Below are positions 24,209 through 32,819 of a stretch of DNA of 64,000 bases, one piece after another. Within the stretch, counting starts at the first letter, position 1. Each line of letters opens with the position of its first letter. The notes beneath the pieces were generated by a model, which saw only the letters and a program-made list of their open reading frames with translations, ran no database searches and was not told where the DNA came from. Where the stretch lies: assembly GCA_963520375.1 (NCBI GenBank), contig CAUQQF010000007.1, positions 11,553 to 75,552 of the forward strand, in the 5' to 3' direction. This stretch comes from JABCPE02 sp963520375 (GTDB lineage: Bacteria > Bacteroidota > Bacteroidia > Flavobacteriales > Weeksellaceae). The translations under genes and the position numbers were made by a program.

Positions 24209-26179
24209 ATGTATAAAAAAGAAGATATTAAATTTATGTGTAAGGATAATTTACTAACTACTATCATTAAAAACAAAGAAACTATTGATTTTCTAATGGA
24301 TTTCTTTAAAAGAAAATGTGATCAAGAAGAGTATAAAAAATTCTATGAAGAAATTAATAATATAAGATTATTCTTAGATTTAATCAAAGAAGATATAAAT
24401 AGTAACATTATTCCTAAATTCTTTTTTAACAAAATAAAACAAGAAATAAAAGACTCTATAAATATTGTAAGTTTAGAAAGTATTAAGAATTGTATAATAT
24501 ATAATCTCCATAATAATACATCCTATCAGCACCATAATTGGGAGGAGGATTTAAAATATATGGTTTCTAATTATTCTTTTAGAATAACTGGAGATATAGT
24601 GAGATATAATTTCTATAAGAGTTTAAATTTTATTTCAGAGAATACAGTAGTTGTAGGAGCGAATGGTTCAGGAAAATCTACATTAGCATCTAATATAAAA
24701 TATAATTTTAATGAAAAAATAGGAATTGTAATACCTGCTCAAAAATTACTGATTATACCAACATTTGATAGTGTTCCCAATTTAGAAAAATCAACATCTG
24801 AATATAAAAAAATTGAAACAAACATTATAGATAGTAAAATAACATATAATTTATCTTATAATGACACTATACCATATGAAGAAACAAGGAAATATGTAGC
24901 TGATTATAAATATATTTTAAATGTTTTTTTTGCAGAAAAGACATATACAGAGAGTATTATACATCGTAAATTGAAGGAAAATGGGTATGTAAACAAAAAA
25001 GAGTACTCTCCAATTAAATTAGATAAAGCTATTAATATTTGGAATTTTCTGATAGAGCACAGAGAAATGTTTTATGATGATAATAATAATCTCAAAATTA
25101 AAGTTAAAGAGAGTTCAGAGGAGTATCCTGCTTATCAAATGAGTGATGGAGAGAAAAATATATTCTTTTTAATTGGAAGAGTATTGTTAGCTTCTGATAA
25201 TGCAATAATAATTATTGATGAACCTGAAATGTATCTTCATAAAGCAATTGTTAATAAACTATGGGATAAATTAGAGAATGAAAGAAAAGATTGTAAATTT
25301 ATTTACTTAACACACGATTTAGAGTTTGCTTCTTCTCGAAAGGCAAATAAATATTGGATAAAAGATTTTCAATTTCCTAATGAATGGCAAATAGAACCTA
25401 TATTTGAAAATGATATACCTGATAGTCTATTAATGAAAATTTTAGGGAGTAGAAAAAAAATTCTTTTTTGTGAAGGAAAGAAAAGTAGTTTAGACATTCA
25501 AATATATGAAATCTTATTTCCTAATTATACTATAATACCCTTAGAAGGCTGTTCAAATGTAATTAATTACACGAGAGCTTTTAACAAGATATCTAATAAA
25601 AATAGTACAGCTATTGGTATTGTAGATAGAGATTTTAGAACAGATGCCCAAATTCATAAATTTAGCTCTGAAAACATATATGTATATTCAGTTGCTGAAG
25701 TTGAAAATCTATTTTTATTAGAAGACTTTATTCAAATATTTGCAAAAAATAAAAAAGAAAGAATTGATATTGAAAATTTGAAGGAAAAAGTAATTGATAA
25801 ACTTAAAAAAGATAGAGAGTTACAAATATCTAATTATGTTACTTCTTATATTAATTATATTTTTTCTGAAGAACATATAAAAAACGCTAAGACTCAAACG
25901 GCAATAAAATCTAATTTTGATGATTTTATTGCCAAAATAGATATAGATAAACTTTATAATAAAAGAAAGGAAGAAATAGAGAGAATTATAAAAGAAAAAG
26001 ATTATTTAGAAGCTATAAAAGTTTATAATAATAAAGGGCTCTTAAAAGAAATGGAGGATTTATTAAGATATAAATCAGGAAAATATTCTGATGACTCTTT
26101 AATAACTTTAAAAGATTCGGAGGAAGCACAAAAAGTATTAAGAGCTGTTTTTCCTCAGGAAATTATTGATGATAATTAA
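24209..26179 (+). CDS. ABC-type AAA ATPase fused to a DUF4435 (TOPRIM-like) domain; PARIS-like defence candidate
   Basis: A 656-residue two-domain protein. After an N-terminal helical extension (1-140) comes an SMC/OLD-like ATPase: Walker A GANGSGKST (150-158), an ABC-type signature region at SDGEK (312-316), Walker B IIIIDEPE (333-340) and the switch His in LTHD (367-370). From about 415 the DUF4435 part begins: Glu422 in CEGKKSSLD, Asp473 and Asp475 in GIVDRDFR, and Glu499-Asn500 in AEVENLFL, the acidic set of TOPRIM-like nucleases. PARIS anti-phage systems use this pair of domains as separate AriA (ATPase) and AriB (DUF4435) proteins, and fused forms are known. The gene is far richer in A and T than both neighbours and has no partner gene. 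Immunity function is an inference; another role as an OLD-like nuclease is possible. Confidence 0.75.
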   Translation: MYKKEDIKFMCKDNLLTTIIKNKETIDFLMDFFKRKCDQEEYKKFYEEINNIRLFLDLIKEDINSNIIPKFFFNKIKQEIKDSINIVSLESIKNCIIYNLHNNTSYQHHNWEEDLKYMVSNYSFRITGDIVRYNFYKSLNFISENTVVVGANGSGKSTLASNIKYNFNEKIGIVIPAQKLLIIPTFDSVPNLEKSTSEYKKIETNIIDSKITYNLSYNDTIPYEETRKYVADYKYILNVFFAEKTYTESIIHRKLKENGYVNKKEYSPIKLDKAINIWNFLIEHREMFYDDNNNLKIKVKESSEEYPAYQMSDGEKNIFFLIGRVLLASDNAIIIIDEPEMYLHKAIVNKLWDKLENERKDCKFIYLTHDLEFASSRKANKYWIKDFQFPNEWQIEPIFENDIPDSLLMKILGSRKKILFCEGKKSSLDIQIYEILFPNYTIIPLEGCSNVINYTRAFNKISNKNSTAIGIVDRDFRTDAQIHKFSSENIYVYSVAEVENLFLLEDFIQIFAKNKKERIDIENLKEKVIDKLKKDRELQISNYVTSYINYIFSEEHIKNAKTQTAIKSNFDDFIAKIDIDKLYNKRKEEIERIIKEKDYLEAIKVYNNKGLLKEMEDLLRYKSGKYSDDSLITLKDSEEAQKVLRAVFPQEIIDDN

Positions 26180-26229
26180 AAAGAAGAAGAGTAAAATCAT
26201 ACAAATATATTTACGGAATAGTTCAGTTT

Positions 26230-27234
26230 ATGTTTAGTAAAGAGGCTTTATCAGAGATAGAAAATCTGATTTCAGTAAAAGAAAAAATAGTAATTGTTAC
26301 CCATTACAATCCTGATGGAGATGCCATTGGGAGTAGTCTTGGGCTAAAGCATTTCCTTAGGAATAGAGGCGTAGAGGCGGAAATCATCGTTCCCAACGAC
26401 TTCCCAAAGTTTCTAAAATGGATGCCAGAGGCCAAAAAAATAACCATCGCAGAGTATAAAAAAAGAAAAGCCATAGAGCTGATAGAGGCGGCGGATGTGG
26501 TATTTTGCTTAGATTTTAATACTTATACAAGGATAGGAATGGTAGGCGACTGGGTAAGCAATTCCAAAGCTGTTAAAATCTTGATAGACCACCACCAGCA
26601 GCCTGGTGAGTTTGATTTTGTCTATTCTGATACCAATATTCCTGCTACTTCGCAGATGGTTTATCATTTTATAGAAGCGCTGGGACAGGAAAATCTAGTA
26701 GATGAAAACACTGCAAAATGCCTATATACAGGGATAATGACCGATACGGGAGGTTTTAGGTATCGTTCCACAAGTGCGACTACACACAGAATTATCGCGA
26801 ATTTAATAGAGAAAGGCGCCAATCCTGCCGAGATTAGTTCTAACACTTGGGACAACAATACAGTGAGCCGTCTGAAACTGCTTTCCTTGATTTTAGGGCG
26901 AGTGGAATTGGTTAAAGATAATGAAATAGCCGTTCTTTGGCTTAAAAGAACTGAATTGCAGGAATTTGGCTTTGAAAAGGGAGATACCGATGGCTTTGTA
27001 AATTATGGACTGAGCCTCTCTGGTGTGAAGGTTTCTGCTTTCTTTATGGAAGACCTTTATGAAGATTTTATCAAAATATCTTTCCGTTCCAAAGAAGATG
27101 TAGATGTCAATCAGTTCGCTAGAAAATATTTCAATGGTGGCGGACATATCAACGCCGCTGGAGGGAAATATCTAAAATCTCTGGAAGAAACAGTATCAGA
27201 TTTTAAGAAAATTGTAGAAAAAGAAGGAATATAA
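26230..27234 (+). CDS. nrnA: DHH/DHHA1 phosphoesterase (NrnA-like nanoRNase / PAP phosphatase)
   Basis: A 334-residue member of the DHH family that degrades 2-5 nucleotide RNAs and in many species dephosphorylates 3'-phosphoadenosine 5'-phosphate. Metal ligands: His25, Asp29 and Asp31 in THYNPDGDAIGSS, Asp95 in CLDFN, and the DHH triad at 120-122. The DHHA1 domain ends with the GGGH signature (NGGGHINAAGG) that binds the substrate. It lies 50 bases after the ATPase-DUF4435 gene and is followed by a bidirectional terminator. Confidence 0.92.
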   Translation: MFSKEALSEIENLISVKEKIVIVTHYNPDGDAIGSSLGLKHFLRNRGVEAEIIVPNDFPKFLKWMPEAKKITIAEYKKRKAIELIEAADVVFCLDFNTYTRIGMVGDWVSNSKAVKILIDHHQQPGEFDFVYSDTNIPATSQMVYHFIEALGQENLVDENTAKCLYTGIMTDTGGFRYRSTSATTHRIIANLIEKGANPAEISSNTWDNNTVSRLKLLSLILGRVELVKDNEIAVLWLKRTELQEFGFEKGDTDGFVNYGLSLSGVKVSAFFMEDLYEDFIKISFRSKEDVDVNQFARKYFNGGGHINAAGGKYLKSLEETVSDFKKIVEKEGI

Positions 27235-27235
27235 A

Positions 27236-27262
27236 AAAGCTGCCATATTTGGCAGCTTTAAT
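27236..27262. terminator. Bidirectional terminator between nrnA and psd
   Basis: AAAGCTGCC, loop around ATATTT, GGCAGCTTT, flanked by A on the left and T-rich sequence on the right. Confidence 0.85.
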
Positions 27263-27263
27263 T

Positions 27264-27920
27264 TTATGCGTTTTTTAGTTTTGCGATTATATCGATACCT
27301 CCTGTGGTAATGTCTCCTATTTTGCAGAGAACTTCTGTGCCGATTGGCAAGAAAACATCCATCCTAGAACCGAATTTAATGAAGCCCAGTTCATGTCCAG
27401 CTTTGGCTTCATCGCCCACTTCTGAATACATTACGATTCTTCTCGCTACATATCCTGCTATCTGTCTGAATACTACTTTTTGGTTAGTTAGAGTATCCAC
27501 AGCTATCGTTGTTCTTTCGTTTTCTGTGGAAGATTTTTCATTCCAAGCCATCAGGTATTTCCCAGCGTGGTATTTTCGGTAGGAAACTTTTCCTGTCACA
27601 GGATATCTGCATATATGCACATTGAGAGGCGACATGAAAATAGAAATCTGAAGGCATTTTGTTTTCAAAACCTCGTCTTCTTCTACTTCTTTTATCATTA
27701 CTACCTTCCCATCAACAGGCGCAACTACGGTGTCTGTATGTTCTGAAATATTTCTGTTTGGAACACGGAAAAACCAAACAACCAAGCAAAATAAAATAAG
27801 TAAAGGCAGGGTTACCAATACCGAATATCTACCAAGAAAAAAATGTGAAATGGCAGATAACAAGGTTAAAACCAATAAAGAAACGATAATAGTCCCTTTT
27901 CCTTCTCTATGAAGTGTCAT
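27264..27920 (-). CDS. psd: Phosphatidylserine decarboxylase (short archaeal/Bacteroidota type)
   Basis: Makes phosphatidylethanolamine from phosphatidylserine at the inner membrane. The 218-residue proenzyme has two N-terminal hydrophobic segments (about 10-50), the conserved APVDG (Asp70), His102 and His118, and the self-cleavage site Gly184-Ser185 in IKFGSRMDV, where the serine becomes the pyruvoyl cofactor. It is the last gene of the LUD-cdsA-psd unit, 12 bases after cdsA. CdsA makes CDP-diacylglycerol, the precursor of the phosphatidylserine used here. Confidence 0.93.
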   Translation of the reverse strand: MTLHREGKGTIIVSLLVLTLLSAISHFFLGRYSVLVTLPLLILFCLVVWFFRVPNRNISEHTDTVVAPVDGKVVMIKEVEEDEVLKTKCLQISIFMSPLNVHICRYPVTGKVSYRKYHAGKYLMAWNEKSSTENERTTIAVDTLTNQKVVFRQIAGYVARRIVMYSEVGDEAKAGHELGFIKFGSRMDVFLPIGTEVLCKIGDITTGGIDIIAKLKNA

Positions 27921-27932
27921 AATTTTATGTAT

Positions 27933-28805
27933 TTAAATTAAATTTTCTATAATAAAATATAAATATACCACAGGCGCACATAGGATGAAGCTGTCCAGTC
28001 TGTCCAGCACACCGCCATGTCCAGGGATGATGTTTCCGCTGTCCTTCACGCCGAAAGTTCTTTTTAGTTGACTTTCTACCAAGTCTCCAAGAGGAGCAAA
28101 AACAGAAACAAGAAGCCCAATGATAATCCAGTTTCCTCTCAGTTCAGGCATGTTTTGTTCAATGAAGAATCCTAAAATCAAAGTGCAGATTACTCCACCA
28201 GCAAAACCTTCCCAAGTTTTTTTCGGGCTGATTTTCGGAGCCATTTTATGCTTTCCAAACATTCTTCCAGCAAAATACGCAAAACCATCACTGCTCCATA
28301 TTAGTGTAAACAAGACAAAAGTCTCCCAGCCAAAATGTTTTTCGGAATAATTAAACATAGGAAGCCCTAATGCAAATGAAAATGAGAGAAACACATAAAT
28401 TACGATGAATATCAGCTTCCCATTATCATAATAAAGTTCATTCGGGTATTTGAATAAAGTAAATGAAGCGATGAAAACTAGGGCAATACCCAAAAGTTCT
28501 TGGATATTAAAAATAAAATAGAAATCATGATTTAGGAATCTTATCCCAAATCTATAAAAAACGATGAATCCCACTGGGAAAACTATCCATTTCCACCAGC
28601 CTTCACCGAATTTCATTATTTTAATCGCTTCCCAAGCACCTATCACCACAAAAAATAAAATCAAAGAGAGGTATAAGTACTCTTGTTTTACATCAATATT
28701 TAGGAAATCTTTTAAGTAAACAGAACCGAAATGGGTAGTGCATAGAAAGATGACCAAACCGTAGACTGCTCCAGAAATAGTACGCTGAATTAAATTCTTA
28801 TCCAA
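27933..28805 (-). CDS. cdsA: Phosphatidate cytidylyltransferase (CDP-diglyceride synthase)
   Basis: A 290-residue integral membrane enzyme that converts phosphatidate and CTP to CDP-diacylglycerol. About eight hydrophobic segments are visible. The C-terminal signature is complete: Asp173 in SSDGFAYFAGR, SPKKTWEG (193-200), GDLVES (240-245), Lys254-Asp255 and GHGGVLDRLDS (262-272). It lies between a LUD-domain gene (19 bases upstream) and psd (12 bases downstream). Confidence 0.95.
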   Translation of the reverse strand: MDKNLIQRTISGAVYGLVIFLCTTHFGSVYLKDFLNIDVKQEYLYLSLILFFVVIGAWEAIKIMKFGEGWWKWIVFPVGFIVFYRFGIRFLNHDFYFIFNIQELLGIALVFIASFTLFKYPNELYYDNGKLIFIVIYVFLSFSFALGLPMFNYSEKHFGWETFVLFTLIWSSDGFAYFAGRMFGKHKMAPKISPKKTWEGFAGGVICTLILGFFIEQNMPELRGNWIIIGLLVSVFAPLGDLVESQLKRTFGVKDSGNIIPGHGGVLDRLDSFILCAPVVYLYFIIENLI

Positions 28806-28824
28806 AATTAGAAATTTAAAAAAA

Positions 28825-29409
28825 TTAATCTTCGAGCAAAAGTAAGAAAAGTTTTGGATATTTCTTGTTTGGATTGTCTAAATTTGATTTTCCACCGCTT
28901 ATTGATGTTATTTTTTTAATATGACTTTTCCGTTTTATTCTTGACATGGCTTCGCTGAGGTCTTCCACTATCTGTGAAACATTGGCCATGATGATGATTT
29001 TTTCGGGAAGCATCTGATTACTAAAATGCAGTATATTATCACATGAAAGTACGATTTTTGCATCAAAAGCAATCAAATATTCACAAGTGATAAATGCAGC
29101 ATCATTTCGTTTATCCAGACATTTTGTATAAGAAGTTTTTGTAGCGTCTAAGAATTTCTGTAAATCCTCATCACAGCAGAAAACAGAAGTTATATTTTCA
29201 GAATCTATGATTTTATGGAGGATAGGAAGAGCTTCAGCTTCATTTCCACAATAATTAAAAACACCTCCAGAGAGAGTAAATAGCTGAGCGAATTTATAAT
29301 CAACATCAGCATGCTTAAGTGTGTCTCCATAATCAAGAAGACCTTGAGGAGATTTATTTTTTTCTTCGCCACCGAAGATTTTACCGATTAAATTTTTAAA
29401 AAAGCTCAA
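28825..29409 (-). CDS. LUD-domain protein (LutC-like)
   Basis: A 194-residue soluble protein. The N-terminal part is charged (FFKNLIGKIFGGEEKNKS); the rest is a Rossmann-like LUD domain: FAQLFTLSGGVFNYC, ALPILHKIIDSENITSVFC, ITCEYLIAFDAKIVLSCDN and SGGKSNLDNPNKKYPKLFLLL. The GKSN tail motif is shared with the lactate-utilisation LutC/YkgG family, but there are no lutA/lutB genes here. Its steady position before cdsA in related genomes, as far as I recall, suggests a role apart from lactate oxidation. Function unknown. Confidence 0.75.
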   Translation of the reverse strand: MSFFKNLIGKIFGGEEKNKSPQGLLDYGDTLKHADVDYKFAQLFTLSGGVFNYCGNEAEALPILHKIIDSENITSVFCCDEDLQKFLDATKTSYTKCLDKRNDAAFITCEYLIAFDAKIVLSCDNILHFSNQMLPEKIIIMANVSQIVEDLSEAMSRIKRKSHIKKITSISGGKSNLDNPNKKYPKLFLLLLED

Positions 29410-29574
29410 TTATAATGCAAAAATTATATTTAAATAGGTCACGAAGTTAATAATAATTTTGAATAAATCAAAAAACAAACAGGTTTCATGTAAGAATTGA
29501 TAAACAAAATTGATATTATTTGAATCAAATAACGAAGAATTTTGTAAAAAAGTATAAATCTTAGTTTTTACAAA

Positions 29575-29612
29575 CAAAAAACCTCTCTAATTTTATAGAG
29601 AGGTTTATTTTA
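29575..29612 (-). terminator. Terminator of the rsfS-ftsH unit
   Basis: On the minus strand AAACCTCTCT, short loop, AGAGAGGTTT, then a T-run, immediately after the ftsH stop at 29615. The remaining bases to the LUD gene (29410-29574) are AT-rich and presumably hold its promoter, but no exact TAnnTTTG box was found. Confidence 0.85.
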
Positions 29613-29614
29613 AA

Positions 29615-31615
29615 TTATGATTCAGAATCTTTTATTTCATCATTTTCGAAAGGTTTTTCTTCCTCTGGAGTGTCAGTCACGGGAGCTGGGTTTTCTTCTG
29701 GAGTAGGATTTTGTTCCTCTTTTTTAGAAGTTTCGGCAACTTCTGGTTCCCATGCTCTTTTTCCAAAGATTTCTTCTAAATCTTCCTTGAAAATCACTTC
29801 TTTTTCAATAAGTTTATCTGCTAGAGCCTCTAATTTATCTTTGTTTTCAGTTAAAATTCTGATGGCTCTTTGGTATTGATTTTCAATGAGTTTGGATATT
29901 TCTTCATCTATGGTCTTCGCTGTATGCTCTGAATATGGTTTCCCAAAGTTATATTCAGACTGTCCAGAGCTGTCATAGTAAGAAATGTTTCCTATCTTGT
30001 CATTCAGACCATATATGGTAACCATAGCTTGAGCTCTTTTAGTTACTTTTTCCAAGTCAGAAAGCGCTCCAGTAGATATATTATTATATACAACTTGCTC
30101 AGCGGCACGCCCTCCTAGTGTAGCACACATTTCATCCAGCAGTTGTTCTGTAGTGGTCAGCTGCCTTTCTTCAGGAAGATACCAAGCTGCACCCAGTGAA
30201 CGCCCTCTAGGAACAATGGTCACTTTTAGTAGTGGGTTAGCATGTTCTGTAAGCCAAGATATCGTTGCGTGTCCTGCTTCGTGGATGGCAACTCTTCTTT
30301 TTTCAGAAGGTTTTATTGCTGTATTTTTCTTTTCTAAACCACCGATGATTCTATCCACAGCATCTAGGAAATCTTGTTTAGTAACGCTTTCATGCCTGTT
30401 TCTTGCAGCGATAAGGGCAGCCTCATTACATAAATTTGCGATATCTGCACCACTGAACCCAGGAGTTTGTTTTGCTAAAAATTCTATATCTACCGAATCA
30501 TCAAGTTTGATTTTCTTTAGATGAACTTCAAAAATTTCTTTTCGTTCATGGACTTCAGGAAGGTCTACATAAATTTCCCTGTCAAATCTCCCTGCTCTAA
30601 GAAGAGCCTTGTCCAAGATGTCTGCACGGTTGGTAGCCGCCATCACGATGACATTGGTATCCGTTCCGAAACCATCCATTTCTGTAAGGAGCTGGTTAAG
30701 AGTGTTTTCTCTCTCATCGTTAGCTCCACTGAAATTACTTTTACTTCTGGCTCTACCAATGGCATCTATCTCATCGATAAATATAATCGCTGGAGATTTT
30801 GCTTTTGCTTGGGCGAATAAGTCACGCACACGCGAAGCTCCCACGCCTACGAACATTTCCACAAAATCAGACCCTGAAAGTGAGAAGAAAGGTACTTTTG
30901 CTTCTCCTGCCACGGCTTTTGCTAGAAGGGTCTTTCCTGTCCCTGGAGGGCCTACAAGCAGTACTCCTTTAGGAATTTTACCACCTAATTTAGTGTATTT
31001 TTCAGCATTTTTTAGGAAATCTACAACTTCCTGCACTTCTTCTTTTGCTCCTTCCAGACCAGCTACATCTTTAAAGGTGATGACAGCATCTTTTTCGCTA
31101 ACTAATTTGGCTTTAGAACGCCCGATGTTAAACATACCGCTGCTGCTTCCACCGCCGCCGCCCATTCTTCTGAAAAGAAAGTAGTAGAGCAGGGCAGAAA
31201 AACCAATCCACATAGCCATGGAGATAAATGTACTCTTCATAGCAGAACCAGAATCTCCAAAATTGATTACAGATTTTATCTCAGGGTTGGCCTTTTTTAT
31301 TTCATGAAATCTTTCCTGAAGGTATTTTAAATCTCCATAGGATAATTCCAAATCTGGATTTGCTCCTTGTGAAAAAGGAAGCATTATATCTTTTTGGTCT
31401 TCAGTTTTTTTTCTTGCTTCAGAAGTTAAGAATATATCAGCTTTGTGTGTGTCTCGGTATACTTTTATCTCTTTTATCTTTCCTTGTTGCATTAAGCCGA
31501 AAAATGTATCCTCATCTACTGGTTTTACCGTAGAAGATGAGTTAAGCATCGGATAAAAGAGCATTCCCAATGCAATGAGAATGACTACATAGAACCAATT
31601 AAATCCTTTGTTCAT
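29615..31615 (-). CDS. ftsH: ATP-dependent zinc metalloprotease FtsH
   Basis: A 666-residue membrane protease that degrades misfolded membrane proteins and regulatory targets such as LpxC. Two transmembrane helices (about 7-24 and 127-148) flank a periplasmic domain. AAA module: Walker A GPPGTGKT (222-229), Walker B FIDEID (279-284), the SRH region NRADILDKALLRAGRFDR. Protease: HEAGH (445-449) with third zinc ligand Asp520 in GALSDLE. The Gly-rich linker (152-156) and the acidic Pro-Glu tail (from 630) are typical of Bacteroidota. It lies 13 bases after rsfS. Confidence 0.97.
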   Translation of the reverse strand: MNKGFNWFYVVILIALGMLFYPMLNSSSTVKPVDEDTFFGLMQQGKIKEIKVYRDTHKADIFLTSEARKKTEDQKDIMLPFSQGANPDLELSYGDLKYLQERFHEIKKANPEIKSVINFGDSGSAMKSTFISMAMWIGFSALLYYFLFRRMGGGGGSSSGMFNIGRSKAKLVSEKDAVITFKDVAGLEGAKEEVQEVVDFLKNAEKYTKLGGKIPKGVLLVGPPGTGKTLLAKAVAGEAKVPFFSLSGSDFVEMFVGVGASRVRDLFAQAKAKSPAIIFIDEIDAIGRARSKSNFSGANDERENTLNQLLTEMDGFGTDTNVIVMAATNRADILDKALLRAGRFDREIYVDLPEVHERKEIFEVHLKKIKLDDSVDIEFLAKQTPGFSGADIANLCNEAALIAARNRHESVTKQDFLDAVDRIIGGLEKKNTAIKPSEKRRVAIHEAGHATISWLTEHANPLLKVTIVPRGRSLGAAWYLPEERQLTTTEQLLDEMCATLGGRAAEQVVYNNISTGALSDLEKVTKRAQAMVTIYGLNDKIGNISYYDSSGQSEYNFGKPYSEHTAKTIDEEISKLIENQYQRAIRILTENKDKLEALADKLIEKEVIFKEDLEEIFGKRAWEPEVAETSKKEEQNPTPEENPAPVTDTPEEEKPFENDEIKDSES

Positions 31616-31628
31616 ACATATATTTTTC

Positions 31629-32009
31629 TTAGTTAAATAAATTGTCTTGATTTTCTATCACAGTGACTTTGGCATCACTCCAAAGGTCTTCTATGTCATA
31701 GTATTCGCGGATATGTTTCTGGAAAACATGCACCACCACAGAGATGTAATCCACTAAAACCCAAAGCGCATTTTCTTCGCCCTCGGTATGCCATGGGCGT
31801 TCTTTGAGTTCGTTTCTTACTCTTCTCTCTATATTTCCTGCGATAGCATTTACCTGCGTGTTTGAATTTGCGCTACAGATAATGAAATAGTCTGCAGCGG
31901 CATTTTCTATGTTGGTAAGATCCAAAATTCTAATATCCTCACCTTTGGTGTCTTGGATACAGTCTATGATGGTGTTTATTAAAAGTTGCTTTTCTGATTT
32001 TATACTCAT
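31629..32009 (-). CDS. rsfS: Ribosomal silencing factor RsfS
   Basis: A 126-residue protein that binds L14 and blocks joining of the ribosomal subunits when nutrients are short. Family pattern: DTKGEDIRILDLTNIENAAADYFIICSANSNTQVNAIA is cut here to its core blocks DYFIICSANS, PWHTEGEENALWVLVDY and VVVHVFQKHIREYYDIEDLW. The promoter box TAAATTTG lies 23 bases upstream, and ftsH follows in the same unit. Confidence 0.94.
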   Translation of the reverse strand: MSIKSEKQLLINTIIDCIQDTKGEDIRILDLTNIENAAADYFIICSANSNTQVNAIAGNIERRVRNELKERPWHTEGEENALWVLVDYISVVVHVFQKHIREYYDIEDLWSDAKVTVIENQDNLFN

Positions 32010-32032
32010 TTAGATATATATTGTATTAGTTG

Positions 32033-32040
32033 CAAATTTA
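32033..32040 (-). promoter_or_regulatory. -7 promoter element of rsfS-ftsH
   Basis: The minus strand reads TAAATTTG, 23 bases before the rsfS start at 32009. Confidence 0.55.
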
Positions 32041-32099
32041 TTCTTTTTTACTTTAAATCAAAGAAATATTTTTATATTTATCCGTCATAAATTTATGAA

Positions 32100-32819
32100 G
32101 TGGATACATTATTTTATATTCAGCAGTGCTCATCTACTAATGATGAGATTATCAACTTGCTAAAAAGCCATGATGGCATCAAGGAACTGACACTCTACAC
32201 CTTTGACCAAACTAAAGGAAGAGGGCAGTATGGCAACACTTGGGATACCGCTCCGAACCAAAATCTGGCTTTTTCTATGGCTTTACTGCAAAATGAAGTT
32301 TCGCAGTCGGATACCTTATTCAATTTCCATACCGCAAACATTTTACGCGATTTTATTGCTAAAAAGACAGAAACAAAAGTAGAAGTAAAGTGGCCTAATG
32401 ATATCATCATCCATCACAAAAAGGTGTCAGGAATGCTTATTGAGAAAAAGAAGATAGGGAAAAATGTCTATTTTATAGTCGGTATAGGGCTGAATCTTTT
32501 GCAGCGAAACTTCCAAAATCTCCCTAAGGCAGGCTCTATTATTACCCAAACCAAAAAGGAATTTGACCTAGAAAACTGGACAAAAGAAATGCACGCATTT
32601 TTTTTAGAAAAAGTTTTTGAGCCTGTTTCTTCAGAAAAAATATTAGACCAATATCATCATTTTTTATTTAAAAAAGATGAAGTTTCTGTTTTTGAAATTG
32701 ACAAAATAAGACAAAATGGCATAATCAAAAAAGTAGATGAACAAGGTTATCTATGGATAGACCTCGAAAATGAAGGCCTGAAAAGGTTTTATCATAAAGA
32801 AATAAAACTGCTCTACTGA
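32100..32819 (+). CDS. birA: Biotin--[acetyl-CoA-carboxylase] ligase (no DNA-binding domain)
   Basis: A 239-residue class I biotin protein ligase. It has the adenylation loop GRGQYGNTW (40-48), the KWPNDIIIHHKKVSGMLIE segment with the catalytic lysine, and IVGIGLNL. The N-terminal helix-turn-helix of E. coli BirA is missing, so it does not act as repressor. The start is a GTG at 32100; no in-frame ATG lies upstream, and the residues DTLFYIQQCSSTNDE match the family's beginning. The stop (32819) abuts the stop of the convergent LptF/G gene (32820) with no space for a terminator. Confidence 0.92.
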   Translation: MDTLFYIQQCSSTNDEIINLLKSHDGIKELTLYTFDQTKGRGQYGNTWDTAPNQNLAFSMALLQNEVSQSDTLFNFHTANILRDFIAKKTETKVEVKWPNDIIIHHKKVSGMLIEKKKIGKNVYFIVGIGLNLLQRNFQNLPKAGSIITQTKKEFDLENWTKEMHAFFLEKVFEPVSSEKILDQYHHFLFKKDEVSVFEIDKIRQNGIIKKVDEQGYLWIDLENEGLKRFYHKEIKLLY

